Below are positions 50,275 through 59,634 of a stretch of 64,000 nucleotides of DNA, in pieces. A program made the position numbers and the translations under genes. This DNA comes from G965202665 sp965243835 (lineage in GTDB: Bacteria > Actinomycetota > Acidimicrobiia > Spongiisociales > Spongiisociaceae): the NCBI GenBank assembly GCA_965243835.1, contig OZ251578.1, positions 1,426,001-1,490,000 on the forward strand, in the 5' to 3' direction. The notes below the pieces were generated by a model. It made no database searches. It saw only the letters and a program-made list of their open reading frames with translations, and had not been told where the DNA came from. Numbering within the stretch: position 1 is the first letter of the stretch; each line of letters begins with the position of its first letter.

Positions 50275-52317
50275 TTATTCCCGTTCCCGGGCGGCGGTTA
50301 TTCGCTGCACCTCCTGCGGAGGGGCGGGTTCGTAGTGGGAAAACTCCATTTCAAAGGTTCCCCGGCCGCCGGTCATGGAACGCAGATCGACCGAGTACCG
50401 TTGCATCTCGGCCAGCGGAACCTGCGCCGACAGCACCCGGCCCCCGCCTTCGGCGTCCATGCCCAGCACCCGGCCCCGCTTGGAGTTGATGTCGCCGATC
50501 ACATCCCCCATATACTCTTCGGGAACCCGCACCTGCACGGTTGCGATCGGCTCCAAAATGGTGGGGCGCAGATCATCCACCGCGGCCCGCACCGCCATGA
50601 TGCCCGCCATGCGGAAACTCAACTCGTCGGAGTCCACCGAATGGAATTTGCCGTCGTAGACGGTGGCCCGCACGTCGATCACCGGGTAGCCGGCCAGTAT
50701 TCCCCGCTCCAGCGCCTCCCGGATGCCCTTGTCCACGGCCGGTATCAGGTTGCGGGGGATGGAACCCCCTTTGATTTCGTCGATGAACTCGTAGCCTTGG
50801 CCCCGCTCGCCGGGGGCGAACCGGACATAGGCCACCCCGAACTGGCCGCGTCCGCCCGACTGCTTCTTGTGCTTGCCTTCCACGTCGGCCGAACCCGTTA
50901 TGGTCTCCCGGTAGGGCACCTTGGGGATTCCGGTGTCCACCTCCACCCCGAAACGGCGCGCCACCCGGGCCAGCGTGGCGTTGACATGGGCTTCCCCCAG
51001 TCCGGCTACCACCGTTTCTTTGGTCTCCGGCCGCCGCTCCACCACTATGGTCGGGTCCTCTTCCTGCGCCCGGCCCAGGGCGGTGGACAGACGATCCTCA
51101 TCCTGGTTGGAACGGGGGGAGACGGTCACCTCGTGCACCGGGCGGGGCATGCGGACGGGGGCGATCACCGTCTCCGAGCCCGGCTCCCGCAGGGTGTCGC
51201 CCGCTTTCACCGTTTCCAGTTTGGCCACCGAGCCGATGCCGCCTGTGGTTACGCGCTCCAAATCCCGATGCTCTTTGCCCAAGACGCTGAACAGGCTGGA
51301 CATTTTAATTTTGTCCCCCCGGTTGGTTTCCAGCACCGCCTCCGGCCCAAACGAACCGGAGAAAACGCGGAAAGTGTTGATCCTTCCCACGTATTGGTCC
51401 CCGGAGGTTTTGAACACGTAGGCCGTCGCCGGCCCGTTCGGATCCGGCTGTACGTCCCCGCCCTCCGCGGGCGGCATGTTCCTCTCCAAGGGGGACGGGC
51501 CGAAATCGACGACGAAATCCACCAGGGTGTCGACGCCGATCAGGGCGGAGGCCGACCCGACCAGCACCGGGAAAATATCACCGGCGATCATTCCCCCGTG
51601 GATGACCTCCACCATCTTCTCCCGGGAGGGCTCCACCCCCTCGAAATAGGCTTCCAACAGTTCGTCGTCGGTCTCCACCACCGCCTCCACCAAAGCGGTG
51701 CGGGCTTCCTCCACCGCGGCCGTCACCGATTCGGGGGCCTCCGTTTGCTCGCCGCGGGGGTCGGAGCCGTCGTAGCGGTAGGCGCGGTCGCTCACCACCC
51801 GCACGATGCCGGACAGGGAATCCTCTTCGCCGATGGGGACTTGAACGGGGGCGATCCGTTTCCCGAAGGCGCCGGTCAACCCGGTCAAGGTGCGGCTGAA
51901 CGAGGCCCGGTCGCGATCCAGTTTGTTGATGAACACCGCCCGGGAAATTCCTTCGGCGGCGGCCGCCTGCCACAGCAACTCGGTTTGCACTTCCACCCCG
52001 TCCACCGCCGACACTACGAACAGGGCCAGATCCACCGCCCGCAGGGCGGCGAGGGCGTCGGCTATGAAATCGGCGTAGCCGGGGGAGTCGATCAGGTTGA
52101 TTCGGTAACCGTTGTGCGTAAAAGATCCAATGCCGAGGCTGAGCGAGGTGCCGCGCTCTATTTCTTCAGGCTCATGATCCATAACCGTGTTGCCCGCTTC
52201 CACGGAGCCCACCCGGTCGGTTTGGCCCGCGTAATAGAGCAGGGCTTCGGCCAAGGAGGTCTTGCCCGCACCGCCGTGGCCGAACAATCCCACGTTGCGC
52301 GTCTTCTCCGGTGTCAT
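50275..52317 (-). CDS. Elongation factor G-like GTPase (EF-G2 type)
   Basis: A 680-residue translational GTPase with all five EF-G domains. The P-loop is GHGGAGKTSL (near residue 14) in place of canonical AHIDAGKTT, and switch II reads DSPGYADF, where canonical EF-G has DTPGHVDF; the catalytic histidine is thus tyrosine. INKLD is intact. These changes are typical of the actinobacterial EF-G-like group, whose role is unclear and is not the main translocase. GGAGGG precedes the ATG at 52317. First gene of the gltA run. Confidence 0.9.
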   Translation of the reverse strand: MTPEKTRNVGLFGHGGAGKTSLAEALLYYAGQTDRVGSVEAGNTVMDHEPEEIERGTSLSLGIGSFTHNGYRINLIDSPGYADFIADALAALRAVDLALFVVSAVDGVEVQTELLWQAAAAEGISRAVFINKLDRDRASFSRTLTGLTGAFGKRIAPVQVPIGEEDSLSGIVRVVSDRAYRYDGSDPRGEQTEAPESVTAAVEEARTALVEAVVETDDELLEAYFEGVEPSREKMVEVIHGGMIAGDIFPVLVGSASALIGVDTLVDFVVDFGPSPLERNMPPAEGGDVQPDPNGPATAYVFKTSGDQYVGRINTFRVFSGSFGPEAVLETNRGDKIKMSSLFSVLGKEHRDLERVTTGGIGSVAKLETVKAGDTLREPGSETVIAPVRMPRPVHEVTVSPRSNQDEDRLSTALGRAQEEDPTIVVERRPETKETVVAGLGEAHVNATLARVARRFGVEVDTGIPKVPYRETITGSADVEGKHKKQSGGRGQFGVAYVRFAPGERGQGYEFIDEIKGGSIPRNLIPAVDKGIREALERGILAGYPVIDVRATVYDGKFHSVDSDELSFRMAGIMAVRAAVDDLRPTILEPIATVQVRVPEEYMGDVIGDINSKRGRVLGMDAEGGGRVLSAQVPLAEMQRYSVDLRSMTGGRGTFEMEFSHYEPAPPQEVQRITAARERE

Positions 52318-52419
52318 AGTTCCCTCCGATTTCCCTCCGATTGGGTATCCTGCCATAGCAGTGTAGTGGGGCGGCGGTATGCGATGTTCGCGTATGGCCC
52401 CGCTCGAGGAGTCCCCAGG

Positions 52420-53013
52420 GTGATTGAACTTAGAGCCCAAAAATACATCGAGGCGATCGTGGCCCCGCTCGGCCGGGGGCTGGCCCGCCTCGGGTTGCGT
52501 CCCATTCATCTCACGTTGGGGGGGCTGATCATCACCCTGGGCGGGTCGGGGCTGTTGGCGAACGGGTGGACGGCGGGCGGGGCCTTGATCATCCTGGGCG
52601 GGTCGGCCCTGGACGGACTGGACGGCACGGTGGCCCGGGCCACCAACACCGTCTCCGCCCGGGGGGCGTTGGTGGATTCGGTGTCGGACCGTTTGGGGGA
52701 GACGGCCATGTTCGGGGCGTGCGCCTTCTGGCTGACCTCCCGGGGATCTCCGGCCGAAGGCGACCCGGCCCTGGTGGTGCTGTGCGTGCTCAGCCTGGGC
52801 GCGGCCCTGCTCACCTCCTATCTGCGGGCCAAAGCGGCCGAAACCGGCGCCGACGGCCGGGGGGGGATAATGGGGAGGGCGGAACGGGTTATCTTGTTCA
52901 CCGCCGGGTTTTTGTTCAATCAGGTTACGGTAATGCTGTGGCTGATGGCCGTCCTGACCTGGATCACCGTTCTGCAACGTTTCAGCAAAACCTGGCGCCA
53001 ACTGGGCAAGTGA
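52420..53013 (+). CDS. Phosphatidylinositol phosphate synthase (PgsA1-like)
   Basis: A 197-residue CDP-alcohol phosphatidyltransferase. Signature DG-x2-AR-x8-G-x3-D-x3-D is seen in LDGLDGTVARA...GALVDSVSDRLGE (near residues 63-92). The GTG at 52420 has GAGGAG 8 nt upstream; an ATG at 52384 is less well placed. It is followed by patA and pimA with 4-bp overlaps, the mycobacterial order for making phosphatidylinositol mannosides, so the inositol-phosphate acceptor is likely. Confidence 0.9.
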   Translation: MIELRAQKYIEAIVAPLGRGLARLGLRPIHLTLGGLIITLGGSGLLANGWTAGGALIILGGSALDGLDGTVARATNTVSARGALVDSVSDRLGETAMFGACAFWLTSRGSPAEGDPALVVLCVLSLGAALLTSYLRAKAAETGADGRGGIMGRAERVILFTAGFLFNQVTVMLWLMAVLTWITVLQRFSKTWRQLGK

Positions 53014-53927
53014 CCGACCGGCTCGTATATATGGCTTACCGGCTGGGAGCAGGTTTGTTCGGCCTGTTGCCCGAGACGGCCGCCCGGCGGTTGGGCGAGG
53101 CGGCGGGGAGGACGGCCTGGCTGTGGGCGGGGGAGCGCAAGGAGATGGCCTTGCGCCACGCCCGGCGGGCGCGGGGGGGACATGCGGACGGCCGGGGGGA
53201 AACGGCGGAGGAAGCGGCCCGGGCGCGGGCCGGGGCGCGGGCCATGTTCGCCTCCTACGGACGCTACTGGGCGGAAACTTTCTGGTTCCGGCCCCGCCGG
53301 ATAGAAGGGATACGCCGTCACATGCAGGTGGAGGGAATGGAGCATGTGCGGGAGGCGATCGCCGGGGGGGTTCCCATCCTGGCCGCCCTGCCCCATTTGG
53401 GCAACTGGGAAATGGCGGGCGCCCTGACCGAGACGGCCGGGGTGGAAATTACGGCGGTGGCCGAGGCCTTGGACAACCGGTTGGTCACCGACTGGTTTAT
53501 CGGCCTGCGGGCCTCCCTTTCCATCGAGATAATTTTGGCGGAGGGGCGCCGCACCCTGCCCAAACTGACGGAGGCGTTGCGTCCGGGACGGGTTTTGGCG
53601 TTGGTGGCCGACCGGGACATGACCGGGCGGGGGGTGGAAGTGGATTTTTTCGGAGAGAAGACGGTGCTGCCCGCCGGCCCGGCCGCCCTGGCGTTGCGCA
53701 CCGGGGCCATGTTGTTGCCGGTGGCGATGTTTTTCAGGTCGGGCCGCGGCCACCGGGCGGTGATCGGCCCTCCGGTGCCCACCCCGCGGGAGGCGGATGC
53801 GGAGTCGGTAACGGCGGAGCTGGCCCGCCGGTTTGAGGATTTCATCCGGACGGCTCCCGAGCAGTGGCACCTGGTGCAGCCCAACTGGCCCTCCGACCGC
53901 GCTTTTCTGGAAGGGCAACGGGCGTGA
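53010..53927 (+). CDS. PIM acyltransferase PatA-like (LpxL/HtrB family)
   Basis: A 305-residue peripheral membrane acyltransferase. HLGNWEMAG (near residue 128) is the HxxxxE catalytic motif of the LpxL/HtrB/PatA family, and ALVADRDMTGRGVEVDFFG (near 206) is a second conserved segment. The GTG at 53010 overlaps pgsA1. PatA acylates the mannose of phosphatidylinositol mannoside. Identification rests on family plus operon context. Confidence 0.88.
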   Translation: MTDRLVYMAYRLGAGLFGLLPETAARRLGEAAGRTAWLWAGERKEMALRHARRARGGHADGRGETAEEAARARAGARAMFASYGRYWAETFWFRPRRIEGIRRHMQVEGMEHVREAIAGGVPILAALPHLGNWEMAGALTETAGVEITAVAEALDNRLVTDWFIGLRASLSIEIILAEGRRTLPKLTEALRPGRVLALVADRDMTGRGVEVDFFGEKTVLPAGPAALALRTGAMLLPVAMFFRSGRGHRAVIGPPVPTPREADAESVTAELARRFEDFIRTAPEQWHLVQPNWPSDRAFLEGQRA

Positions 53928-54961
53928 AAATCGCCCTGGTCTCGCCCTATTCCCTGACCGAGCCGGGCGGGGTGCAGGCGCAGGTGCGGGGCCTGGCCGG
54001 GCGGTTGCGGGAGGCGGGTCACCGGGTGCGGGTGACGGGTCCGGGAGGGGATCCGGCGCAAGGCGAGGCGGACGCCGGACGATGGGTGCGCGTTCCGGTC
54101 AACCGGTCGGCGGCTCCGGTGGCCCTTTCCCCGTTGGTTTTCCGCCGGGTGCGGGAGGCGGTGGAGGAGGCGGACGTAGCGCATATTCACGAGCCCCTGG
54201 TCCCGGCGGTGGGCTGGGCCGCCTTGCGCGCCGACCGGCCCCGGGCGGTCACCTTTCACGCCGACCCTTCCCGAACGGTGCGCCGTCTGTACCGCTGGGC
54301 CGGACCGGGTTTGCGCCGCCTGCTGTCCGGGGCGGCCGTCTCGGCCGTCAGCCCCACCGCCCGGAGGGCGACGGAGGAAATGGGCCTGGGGGCGGAGATA
54401 ATACCCAACGGGTTGGATGTGGAATCGTTTCGGGCGGGGGAGCGGCGTTTTCCCCGTCAGGTGGCCTTCATCGGGCGCCCGGACCCGCGCAAGGGGCGGG
54501 ATATGCTGTTGGACGCCTGGCCGGCCGTCCGGCGGCGGGTCCCGGATGCCCGGTTGGTGATAATGGGGGGCGGCGCGGAACCGGAAATGCCGGGAGTGGA
54601 GTATTTGGGGAGGGTGTCGGAGGAGCGCAAACGGGCCGTATTGGCCGGGAGCGGGGTGTTGTGCGCGCCCAACCGGGGCGGGGAAAGTTTCGGAATCTCC
54701 CTAGTCGAGGGAATGGCGGCCGGATGCGCGGCGGTGGCTTCCGATTTGGGGGCTTTCGCCGATGTGCTGGGAGGCGGGGGGTTGCTGTTCCGCACCGGCG
54801 ACCGGCGGGATCTGGTGCGGGCCCTGGTGCGGGCGCTGACCGACGACGGGTTGCGGGAACGGTTGGCGGCGGCCGCCTCCCTCCGGGCGGAGGACTTCTC
54901 CTGGGACAAGGTAGTCGCCCTCTATCTGGATCTGTATCAACGGGCCCTGGAGCGGGGCTGA
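53924..54961 (+). CDS. Phosphatidylinositol mannosyltransferase PimA-like (GT4)
   Basis: A 345-residue GT-B glycosyltransferase. The N-terminus KIALVSPYSLTEPGGVQAQV contains the GDP-mannose/PI-binding GGV loop, and the C-terminal half has the GT4 EX7E region (ESFGISLVEGMAAG, near residue 262). The GTG at 53924 overlaps patA. Transfers the first mannose to phosphatidylinositol. The acceptor and sugar donor are inferred from the cassette. Confidence 0.9.
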   Translation: MKIALVSPYSLTEPGGVQAQVRGLAGRLREAGHRVRVTGPGGDPAQGEADAGRWVRVPVNRSAAPVALSPLVFRRVREAVEEADVAHIHEPLVPAVGWAALRADRPRAVTFHADPSRTVRRLYRWAGPGLRRLLSGAAVSAVSPTARRATEEMGLGAEIIPNGLDVESFRAGERRFPRQVAFIGRPDPRKGRDMLLDAWPAVRRRVPDARLVIMGGGAEPEMPGVEYLGRVSEERKRAVLAGSGVLCAPNRGGESFGISLVEGMAAGCAAVASDLGAFADVLGGGGLLFRTGDRRDLVRALVRALTDDGLRERLAAAASLRAEDFSWDKVVALYLDLYQRALERG

Positions 54962-55096
54962 GGGGCGCCCGGGCGGAGCGGCGCAACCCCCCCCGCGGGC
55001 CGGGCAGGAAACCCCTAATCCGAAGAGCCGGCATCAGGGGGGCGTTGTGATGCTGGTAACATCGGGGAAACAGGCGGCGACGAGGAGCAAGCCACG

Positions 55097-56008
55097 GTGG
55101 ATAAAGAATTGGATACGGGGCGGGAAAGCGCAGTCGGCACCGACCGGGTTAAACGGGGTTTGGCCGAAATGCTCAAGGGCGGGGCGATCATGGACGTGGT
55201 CACCGCCGAACAGGCCCGCATCGCCGAAGAGGCGGGGGCGGTGGCGGTGATGGCCCTGGAGAGGGTGCCGGCCGATATTCGCGCCCACGGCGGGGTGGCG
55301 CGCATGGCCGACCCGGCCCGGATAACGGAGATAATGGAGGCGGTGACCATTCCGGTGATGGCCAAGGCCCGCATCGGGCATTTTGCGGAGGCGCAGATTC
55401 TGCAGAGCCTGGGGGTGGATTACATCGACGAGTCGGAGGTGCTGACCCCGGCCGACATGACGCATCACATCGACAAGCGGGCGTTCACCACCCCCTTCGT
55501 GTGCGGCGCCCGGGACCTGGGGGAGGCGTTGCGCCGCATCGGGGAGGGAGCGGCGATGATCCGCACCAAAGGGGAACCGGGCACCGGCAACGTGGTGGAG
55601 GCGGTGACCCATATGCGGCGCATGAACGAGGAGATACTCCGGGCGCGCTCCCGGGAGGAGGAGCATTTGCCCGCTTTGGCCCGCGAGCTGGGCGCCCCGC
55701 CGGAACTGGTGCGGGAAACGGCGCACCGGGGGGCGTTGCCGGTGGTGAACTTCGCGGCGGGCGGGATCGCCACCCCGGCCGACGCCGCCCTGATGATGCA
55801 ACTGGGGTGCGACGGGGTGTTCGTCGGTTCGGGCATTTTCAAAAGCGGCGACCCGCAGCAACGGGCCCGGGCCATCGCGGAGGCGGTCACCTTCTACCGG
55901 GACCCGGACATACTGGCCAAGGTGTCCCGCGATCTGGGCGAGCCGATGGTCGGCATCGAAATAGAGGCCATCCCCGACCGGCAACGGATGCAGGAACGGG
56001 GCTGGTAG
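55097..56008 (+). CDS. pdxS: Pyridoxal 5'-phosphate synthase subunit PdxS
   Basis: A 303-residue TIM barrel synthase making PLP from ribose 5-phosphate, glyceraldehyde 3-phosphate and ammonia. KRGLAEMLKGGAIMDVV, GAVAVMALERVPADIRAHGG and VMAKARIGHFAEAQIL (catalytic lysine) and RTKGEPGTGNVVEAV are all present. The GTG at 55097 has GAGGAG upstream. Only 6 nt separate it from pdxT. Confidence 0.97.
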   Translation: MDKELDTGRESAVGTDRVKRGLAEMLKGGAIMDVVTAEQARIAEEAGAVAVMALERVPADIRAHGGVARMADPARITEIMEAVTIPVMAKARIGHFAEAQILQSLGVDYIDESEVLTPADMTHHIDKRAFTTPFVCGARDLGEALRRIGEGAAMIRTKGEPGTGNVVEAVTHMRRMNEEILRARSREEEHLPALARELGAPPELVRETAHRGALPVVNFAAGGIATPADAALMMQLGCDGVFVGSGIFKSGDPQQRARAIAEAVTFYRDPDILAKVSRDLGEPMVGIEIEAIPDRQRMQERGW

Positions 56009-56014
56009 CGCCAA

Positions 56015-56641
56015 ATGGACGGCGCGGCCGCCGCCGGACGCAGGTCATCCGCCGTGGCCGGGGTGCTGGCCCTGCAGGGGGATGTGCGCGAGCATCGCCG
56101 GGCCCTGGCCGCGGCCGGGATGCGGACCATGGAGGTGCGCACCCCCTCCGATCTGGAAAAGGTGAACGGGCTGGTCATTCCGGGCGGGGAGTCGACCGCC
56201 ATCAGCCGGCTGGCCTCCCGCTACGGGCTGATCGACCCGTTGCGGGCCCGGATCGAGGAGGGGATGGGCGTGTTCGGCACCTGCGCCGGGATGATTTTTT
56301 TGGCGGCCCGGGTGTTGGACGGGGCCGGGCCCCGGCCGGGGGTTTTGGACATCACCGTGCGGCGCAACGCCTACGGACGGCAAAACCAGTCCTTCGAATG
56401 CGATGTGGACGTCGCCGGCTGGAGGGAGCCGTTGCGGGCGGTGTTCATCCGTTCCCCGAAGGTGGAGGCGGCGGGGGAGGGGGTGGAGGTGCTGGCCGAA
56501 CACGCGGGCGGGCCGGTTCTGGTGCGACAAGGGCGGATCCTGGCGGCGGCTTTTCATCCGGAATTGACGGGCGACGGGCGGTTGCACGAGCTGGCGGTCG
56601 ATATGATGGGGGAGGATGGGAAGGCGACCGGGGAGGTTTGA
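56015..56641 (+). CDS. pdxT: Pyridoxal 5'-phosphate synthase glutaminase subunit PdxT
   Basis: A 208-residue class I glutaminase supplying ammonia to PdxS. GVLALQGDVREH (N-terminal), PGGEST (near residue 56), FGTCAGMI with the nucleophile Cys (near 88) and AAFHPELT (His-Glu) make up the family signature. Its first 13 residues are an unusual Ala-rich extension; a start at GTG 56054 would give VAGVLAL directly. Confidence 0.95.
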   Translation: MDGAAAAGRRSSAVAGVLALQGDVREHRRALAAAGMRTMEVRTPSDLEKVNGLVIPGGESTAISRLASRYGLIDPLRARIEEGMGVFGTCAGMIFLAARVLDGAGPRPGVLDITVRRNAYGRQNQSFECDVDVAGWREPLRAVFIRSPKVEAAGEGVEVLAEHAGGPVLVRQGRILAAAFHPELTGDGRLHELAVDMMGEDGKATGEV

Positions 56642-57385
56642 ATGGCCGGACATTCCAAATGGGCCAACATCAAACACCGCAAAGGACGTCAGGACGCGGC
56701 CCGCGGCAAGTTGTTTTCCAAACTGACCCGGGCCATCGAAGCGGCCGCCCGCAACGGCGGGGGGGACCCGGCGGGCAACGCGGTGCTGTCCGCCGCCATC
56801 GACAAGGCCCGCGCCGCCTCGGTTCCCAAAGAAAACATCGAACGGGCCGTCAAGCGGGGGACCGGGGAGATGGCGGGGGAGAGCCTGGAGGAGATTTTTT
56901 ACGAAGGGTACGCGCCGGGGGGAGTGGCCCTGTTCGTGCAGGTGCTGACCGACAACCGCAATCGGGCCGCCTCCGAGGTGCGCTCCGCCTTCACCCGCTT
57001 CGGCGGCGCCCTGGGCGAACCCGGTTCCGTCTCCTACTTGTTCACCCAGAAAGGGTACGTATTGGTATCCGGCGACGAAGAGGAGATTTTTCTGGCCGCG
57101 CTGGAGGCGGGGGCCGAGGATGTGCGGCCCAGCGGCGACCAGTTCGAGGTGATAGCCGCCCCGGCTGATTTCGGGGCCGTTTCCTCCGCGTTGGAGCAGG
57201 CCGGGCTGGCGGTGGAGTCGGCGGAGGTGACCCGGCTTCCGGCCGCCACCGTCGCTTTGGACTCCGGCAAGGCGGGACGGGTGCTGCGTTTGGTGGACGC
57301 CCTGGATGACCTGGTGGATGTCCAAGAGGTGTACGGCAACTTCGACATCTCCGAGGAGATTTTGAGCGCCCTGGCCGGGTCCTGA
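56642..57385 (+). CDS. YebC/PmpR family protein
   Basis: A 247-residue protein of the YebC/TACO1 family. N-terminal MAGHSKWANIKHRKGRQDAARGK and YEGYAPGGVALFVQVLTDNRNR are diagnostic. Members are described as transcription regulators and as translation factors easing polyproline stalls. The gene follows pdxT without a gap; ruvC usually follows but is absent here. Confidence 0.95.
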   Translation: MAGHSKWANIKHRKGRQDAARGKLFSKLTRAIEAAARNGGGDPAGNAVLSAAIDKARAASVPKENIERAVKRGTGEMAGESLEEIFYEGYAPGGVALFVQVLTDNRNRAASEVRSAFTRFGGALGEPGSVSYLFTQKGYVLVSGDEEEIFLAALEAGAEDVRPSGDQFEVIAAPADFGAVSSALEQAGLAVESAEVTRLPAATVALDSGKAGRVLRLVDALDDLVDVQEVYGNFDISEEILSALAGS

Positions 57386-57413
57386 TCGCCCCTGATCGCC
57401 CCGGACCGCGGGG

Positions 57414-59063
57414 TCAGGCGGCGTTGACGTCGATGGTGTGGTAGCCGGTGGCCCCGTCGGGGCGCACCGGGGTTCTTTCCGCGGTTTGGAATTCCCCGGA
57501 GTCGTCGGCGGCCCGCACCATAATCCGGTGCCTTCCGGGGGACAGGGTTTCTTCAACGCTCCACTGCCGCCATGAGTCGATGCTCAACTCGTCGGGCAGT
57601 TGCGCTTCCCGCCAGGGCCCGTCGTCCACCGCCACTTCCACCCGGGTAATGCCCCGGGACTGGGCCCAGGCTACGCCGGCGATGGTGACCGGTCCGGCGT
57701 CCACCGGGCCGGGTCGGGGATAGTCGATGCGGGACTGGGTTTTGATCGGGGCTTCTTTGGCCCATCCCCGGGGAACCCAATAGGCGTCGAAGTCCTCCCA
57801 GCGGGCGAACTCGATCTCCGACAGCCATTTGGTGGCCGATACGTATCCGTACAGTCCGGACACCACCAGCCGGGCCGGGAACCCATGCTTGAAAGGCAGG
57901 GCCTGGTCGTTCATTCCCACCGCCAATAATGCCTCCCGGCCGTCGAATACGGCCTCGGTGGGGAAGCCGACCGTGAACCCGTCCACCGAACGGCCGATCA
58001 GCTGGGTGCCCTCCGGCCGCACTCCCGCTTCCTCCACCAGGGTGCGCAACGGTATGCCCAGCCATTTGGCGTTTCCCACCAGCTCCCCTCCCACCCGGTT
58101 GGAGACGCAGGCCAGGGTGATGTAGCGCTCCACCATCGGTTGGGACATTATCTGCTCGTAAGTGAGTTGCAAGGGACGGTCCACCAGGCCGGTCATGGAA
58201 AGGGCCCAGGAGTCCAGGTCCACCGCCGGAATACCCAAGGCGGTATCCACCTTGTAAAACTCTTCTATGGGGGTGATCAGGGGGGAGACGCCGGCGGCGG
58301 AGGAGATTTGAGAGGGGAGAGGGTCGGGGATCGGCTCGGAGGCCCCGGGCAGGGCGACTTCTTCGCGGGTGGCGACCCGGATGCGGGAACGTTCCGTCCA
58401 GGTTCGTCCCAAGACGGCGGACCCGGCGGCGATGGCCGCCGCCCCGGCCGTCCCGGCCAGAAAGTTCCTCCGTCCGGCGGAGGAAAGCAGGGCGGGGTCG
58501 GTCAGCGAGGGTCGGCCGGGGATATTTCCCTTTTCAATCAGACAGCGCAGTATGAGCAGGCAGGAGAACCCGCTTACGGCCGCGGCCGCAGCCGAAACCG
58601 CGGTGAGGGCGGTTCCGGCCAAGGGGGTTTCGATCCCCAACCAGAAACCGAGCGCGCCGAAGGCGGCGAAGGCGGCCGCTCCGATCCACGGGAGACGACG
58701 GGCGATCATTCCCACGGCCCCGCCCAAGAGGAGGGTGACCGCGATCATTCCGCCGATCAGGATGTTTTTGTCGTTGGCCCCGAACACGTCCACCGCCCAG
58801 TCCTTGAGCCAGGCCGGCGTGATATCGATGAAGGCGTTGCCCACCGCCAGCACCAGCGAGGGGACGGACAGGTTGAAACCGGATATCAGCTCCGATATCC
58901 CCAGGGCCGCTCCGGCCGACACCGCCCCGGCCAAGGCGTACATCCATCCGGTGCGCCGGGCGGGCGCCTCGGCGGTCTGCTCCGGGTCGCGGGAGCCATC
59001 CGCCTCGTCCGGAGAGGAGGGCTCCTCGGCTGGTTCCAGGGGAGTGGATAGGTTTTCGTCCAT
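57414..59063 (-). CDS. Membrane-anchored molybdopterin oxidoreductase (sulfite-oxidase family)
   Basis: A 549-residue protein. Five membrane segments fill residues about 40-180. Then SSAGRRNFLAGTAG (near 193-206) looks like a twin-arginine motif at the start of a sixth helix. The C-terminal 320 residues form a Moco-binding sulfite-oxidase-like domain with the molybdenum cysteine in TLACVSNRVGG, a GIPLRTLV and NDQALPFKHGFP segment, and a final Ig-like dimerisation domain (TIAGVAWAQSRGITRVEV). An external redox enzyme is likely; donor and substrate are unknown. Confidence 0.87.
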   Translation of the reverse strand: MDENLSTPLEPAEEPSSPDEADGSRDPEQTAEAPARRTGWMYALAGAVSAGAALGISELISGFNLSVPSLVLAVGNAFIDITPAWLKDWAVDVFGANDKNILIGGMIAVTLLLGGAVGMIARRLPWIGAAAFAAFGALGFWLGIETPLAGTALTAVSAAAAAVSGFSCLLILRCLIEKGNIPGRPSLTDPALLSSAGRRNFLAGTAGAAAIAAGSAVLGRTWTERSRIRVATREEVALPGASEPIPDPLPSQISSAAGVSPLITPIEEFYKVDTALGIPAVDLDSWALSMTGLVDRPLQLTYEQIMSQPMVERYITLACVSNRVGGELVGNAKWLGIPLRTLVEEAGVRPEGTQLIGRSVDGFTVGFPTEAVFDGREALLAVGMNDQALPFKHGFPARLVVSGLYGYVSATKWLSEIEFARWEDFDAYWVPRGWAKEAPIKTQSRIDYPRPGPVDAGPVTIAGVAWAQSRGITRVEVAVDDGPWREAQLPDELSIDSWRQWSVEETLSPGRHRIMVRAADDSGEFQTAERTPVRPDGATGYHTIDVNAA

Positions 59064-59198
59064 CGGGATCGCCTTTCCGTATTGCGGCAGGCTGTAACGC
59101 CCCCTCTATGACTATATAAAACTACCCTATATTAGGATGGAGTTAGACTAAAGGCGCGACAAGGCGCGCAAACGGTCCCTACCGGGAGGTGAGGCGAG

Positions 59199-59591
59199 AT
59201 GAGCGGGATTCCCGAAACCGAAGCCGAGTGGCGGGAGCGTTTGACGCCCGAGCAGTTTCGGGTGGCGCGGCAGGGGGGAACGGAGCGCCCCTTCACGGGG
59301 GAATACTGGGACGCCAAGCAGGAGGGCGTCTACCGGTGCGTCGGTTGCGACGTTGCTTTGTTCAGCAGCGAAACCAAGTACGACTCGGGCACCGGTTGGC
59401 CCAGCTATTACGATGTGATGGAGGGGGCGCCGGTGGAGGAGGCGACCGACCGCAGTTACGGGATGGTGCGCACCGAGGTGCGGTGCGGCAAGTGCCGAAC
59501 GCATTTGGGGCATGTGTTTCCGGACGGCCCGCAACCGACCGGTCTGCGTTACTGCATCAACTCGGCTTCCCTCAATTTGGACCGGGCCTGA
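59199..59591 (+). CDS. msrB: Peptide methionine (R)-S-oxide reductase
   Basis: A 130-residue enzyme reducing methionine-R-sulfoxide in proteins. Zinc cysteines are CVGC and CGKC, and the catalytic cysteine is in RYCINSASL; GTGWPSYYD is conserved. GGGAGG lies 8 nt upstream of the ATG. AT-rich sequence between 59100 and 59155 (TATATAAAAC, TATATT, TAGACT) probably holds the promoters of this gene and the divergent oxidoreductase. Confidence 0.96.
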   Translation: MSGIPETEAEWRERLTPEQFRVARQGGTERPFTGEYWDAKQEGVYRCVGCDVALFSSETKYDSGTGWPSYYDVMEGAPVEEATDRSYGMVRTEVRCGKCRTHLGHVFPDGPQPTGLRYCINSASLNLDRA

Positions 59592-59634
59592 CCCGACCTA
59601 TACCTTCCGCACGGCGGGCGGGCCCCGTCGCCGG

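Noticed and set aside
50107..52419. Plus-strand frame opposite gltA and the EF-G-like gene
   Set aside because: Only its last part, from 52420, encodes a real protein (PgsA1). The rest is the complement of minus-strand genes.
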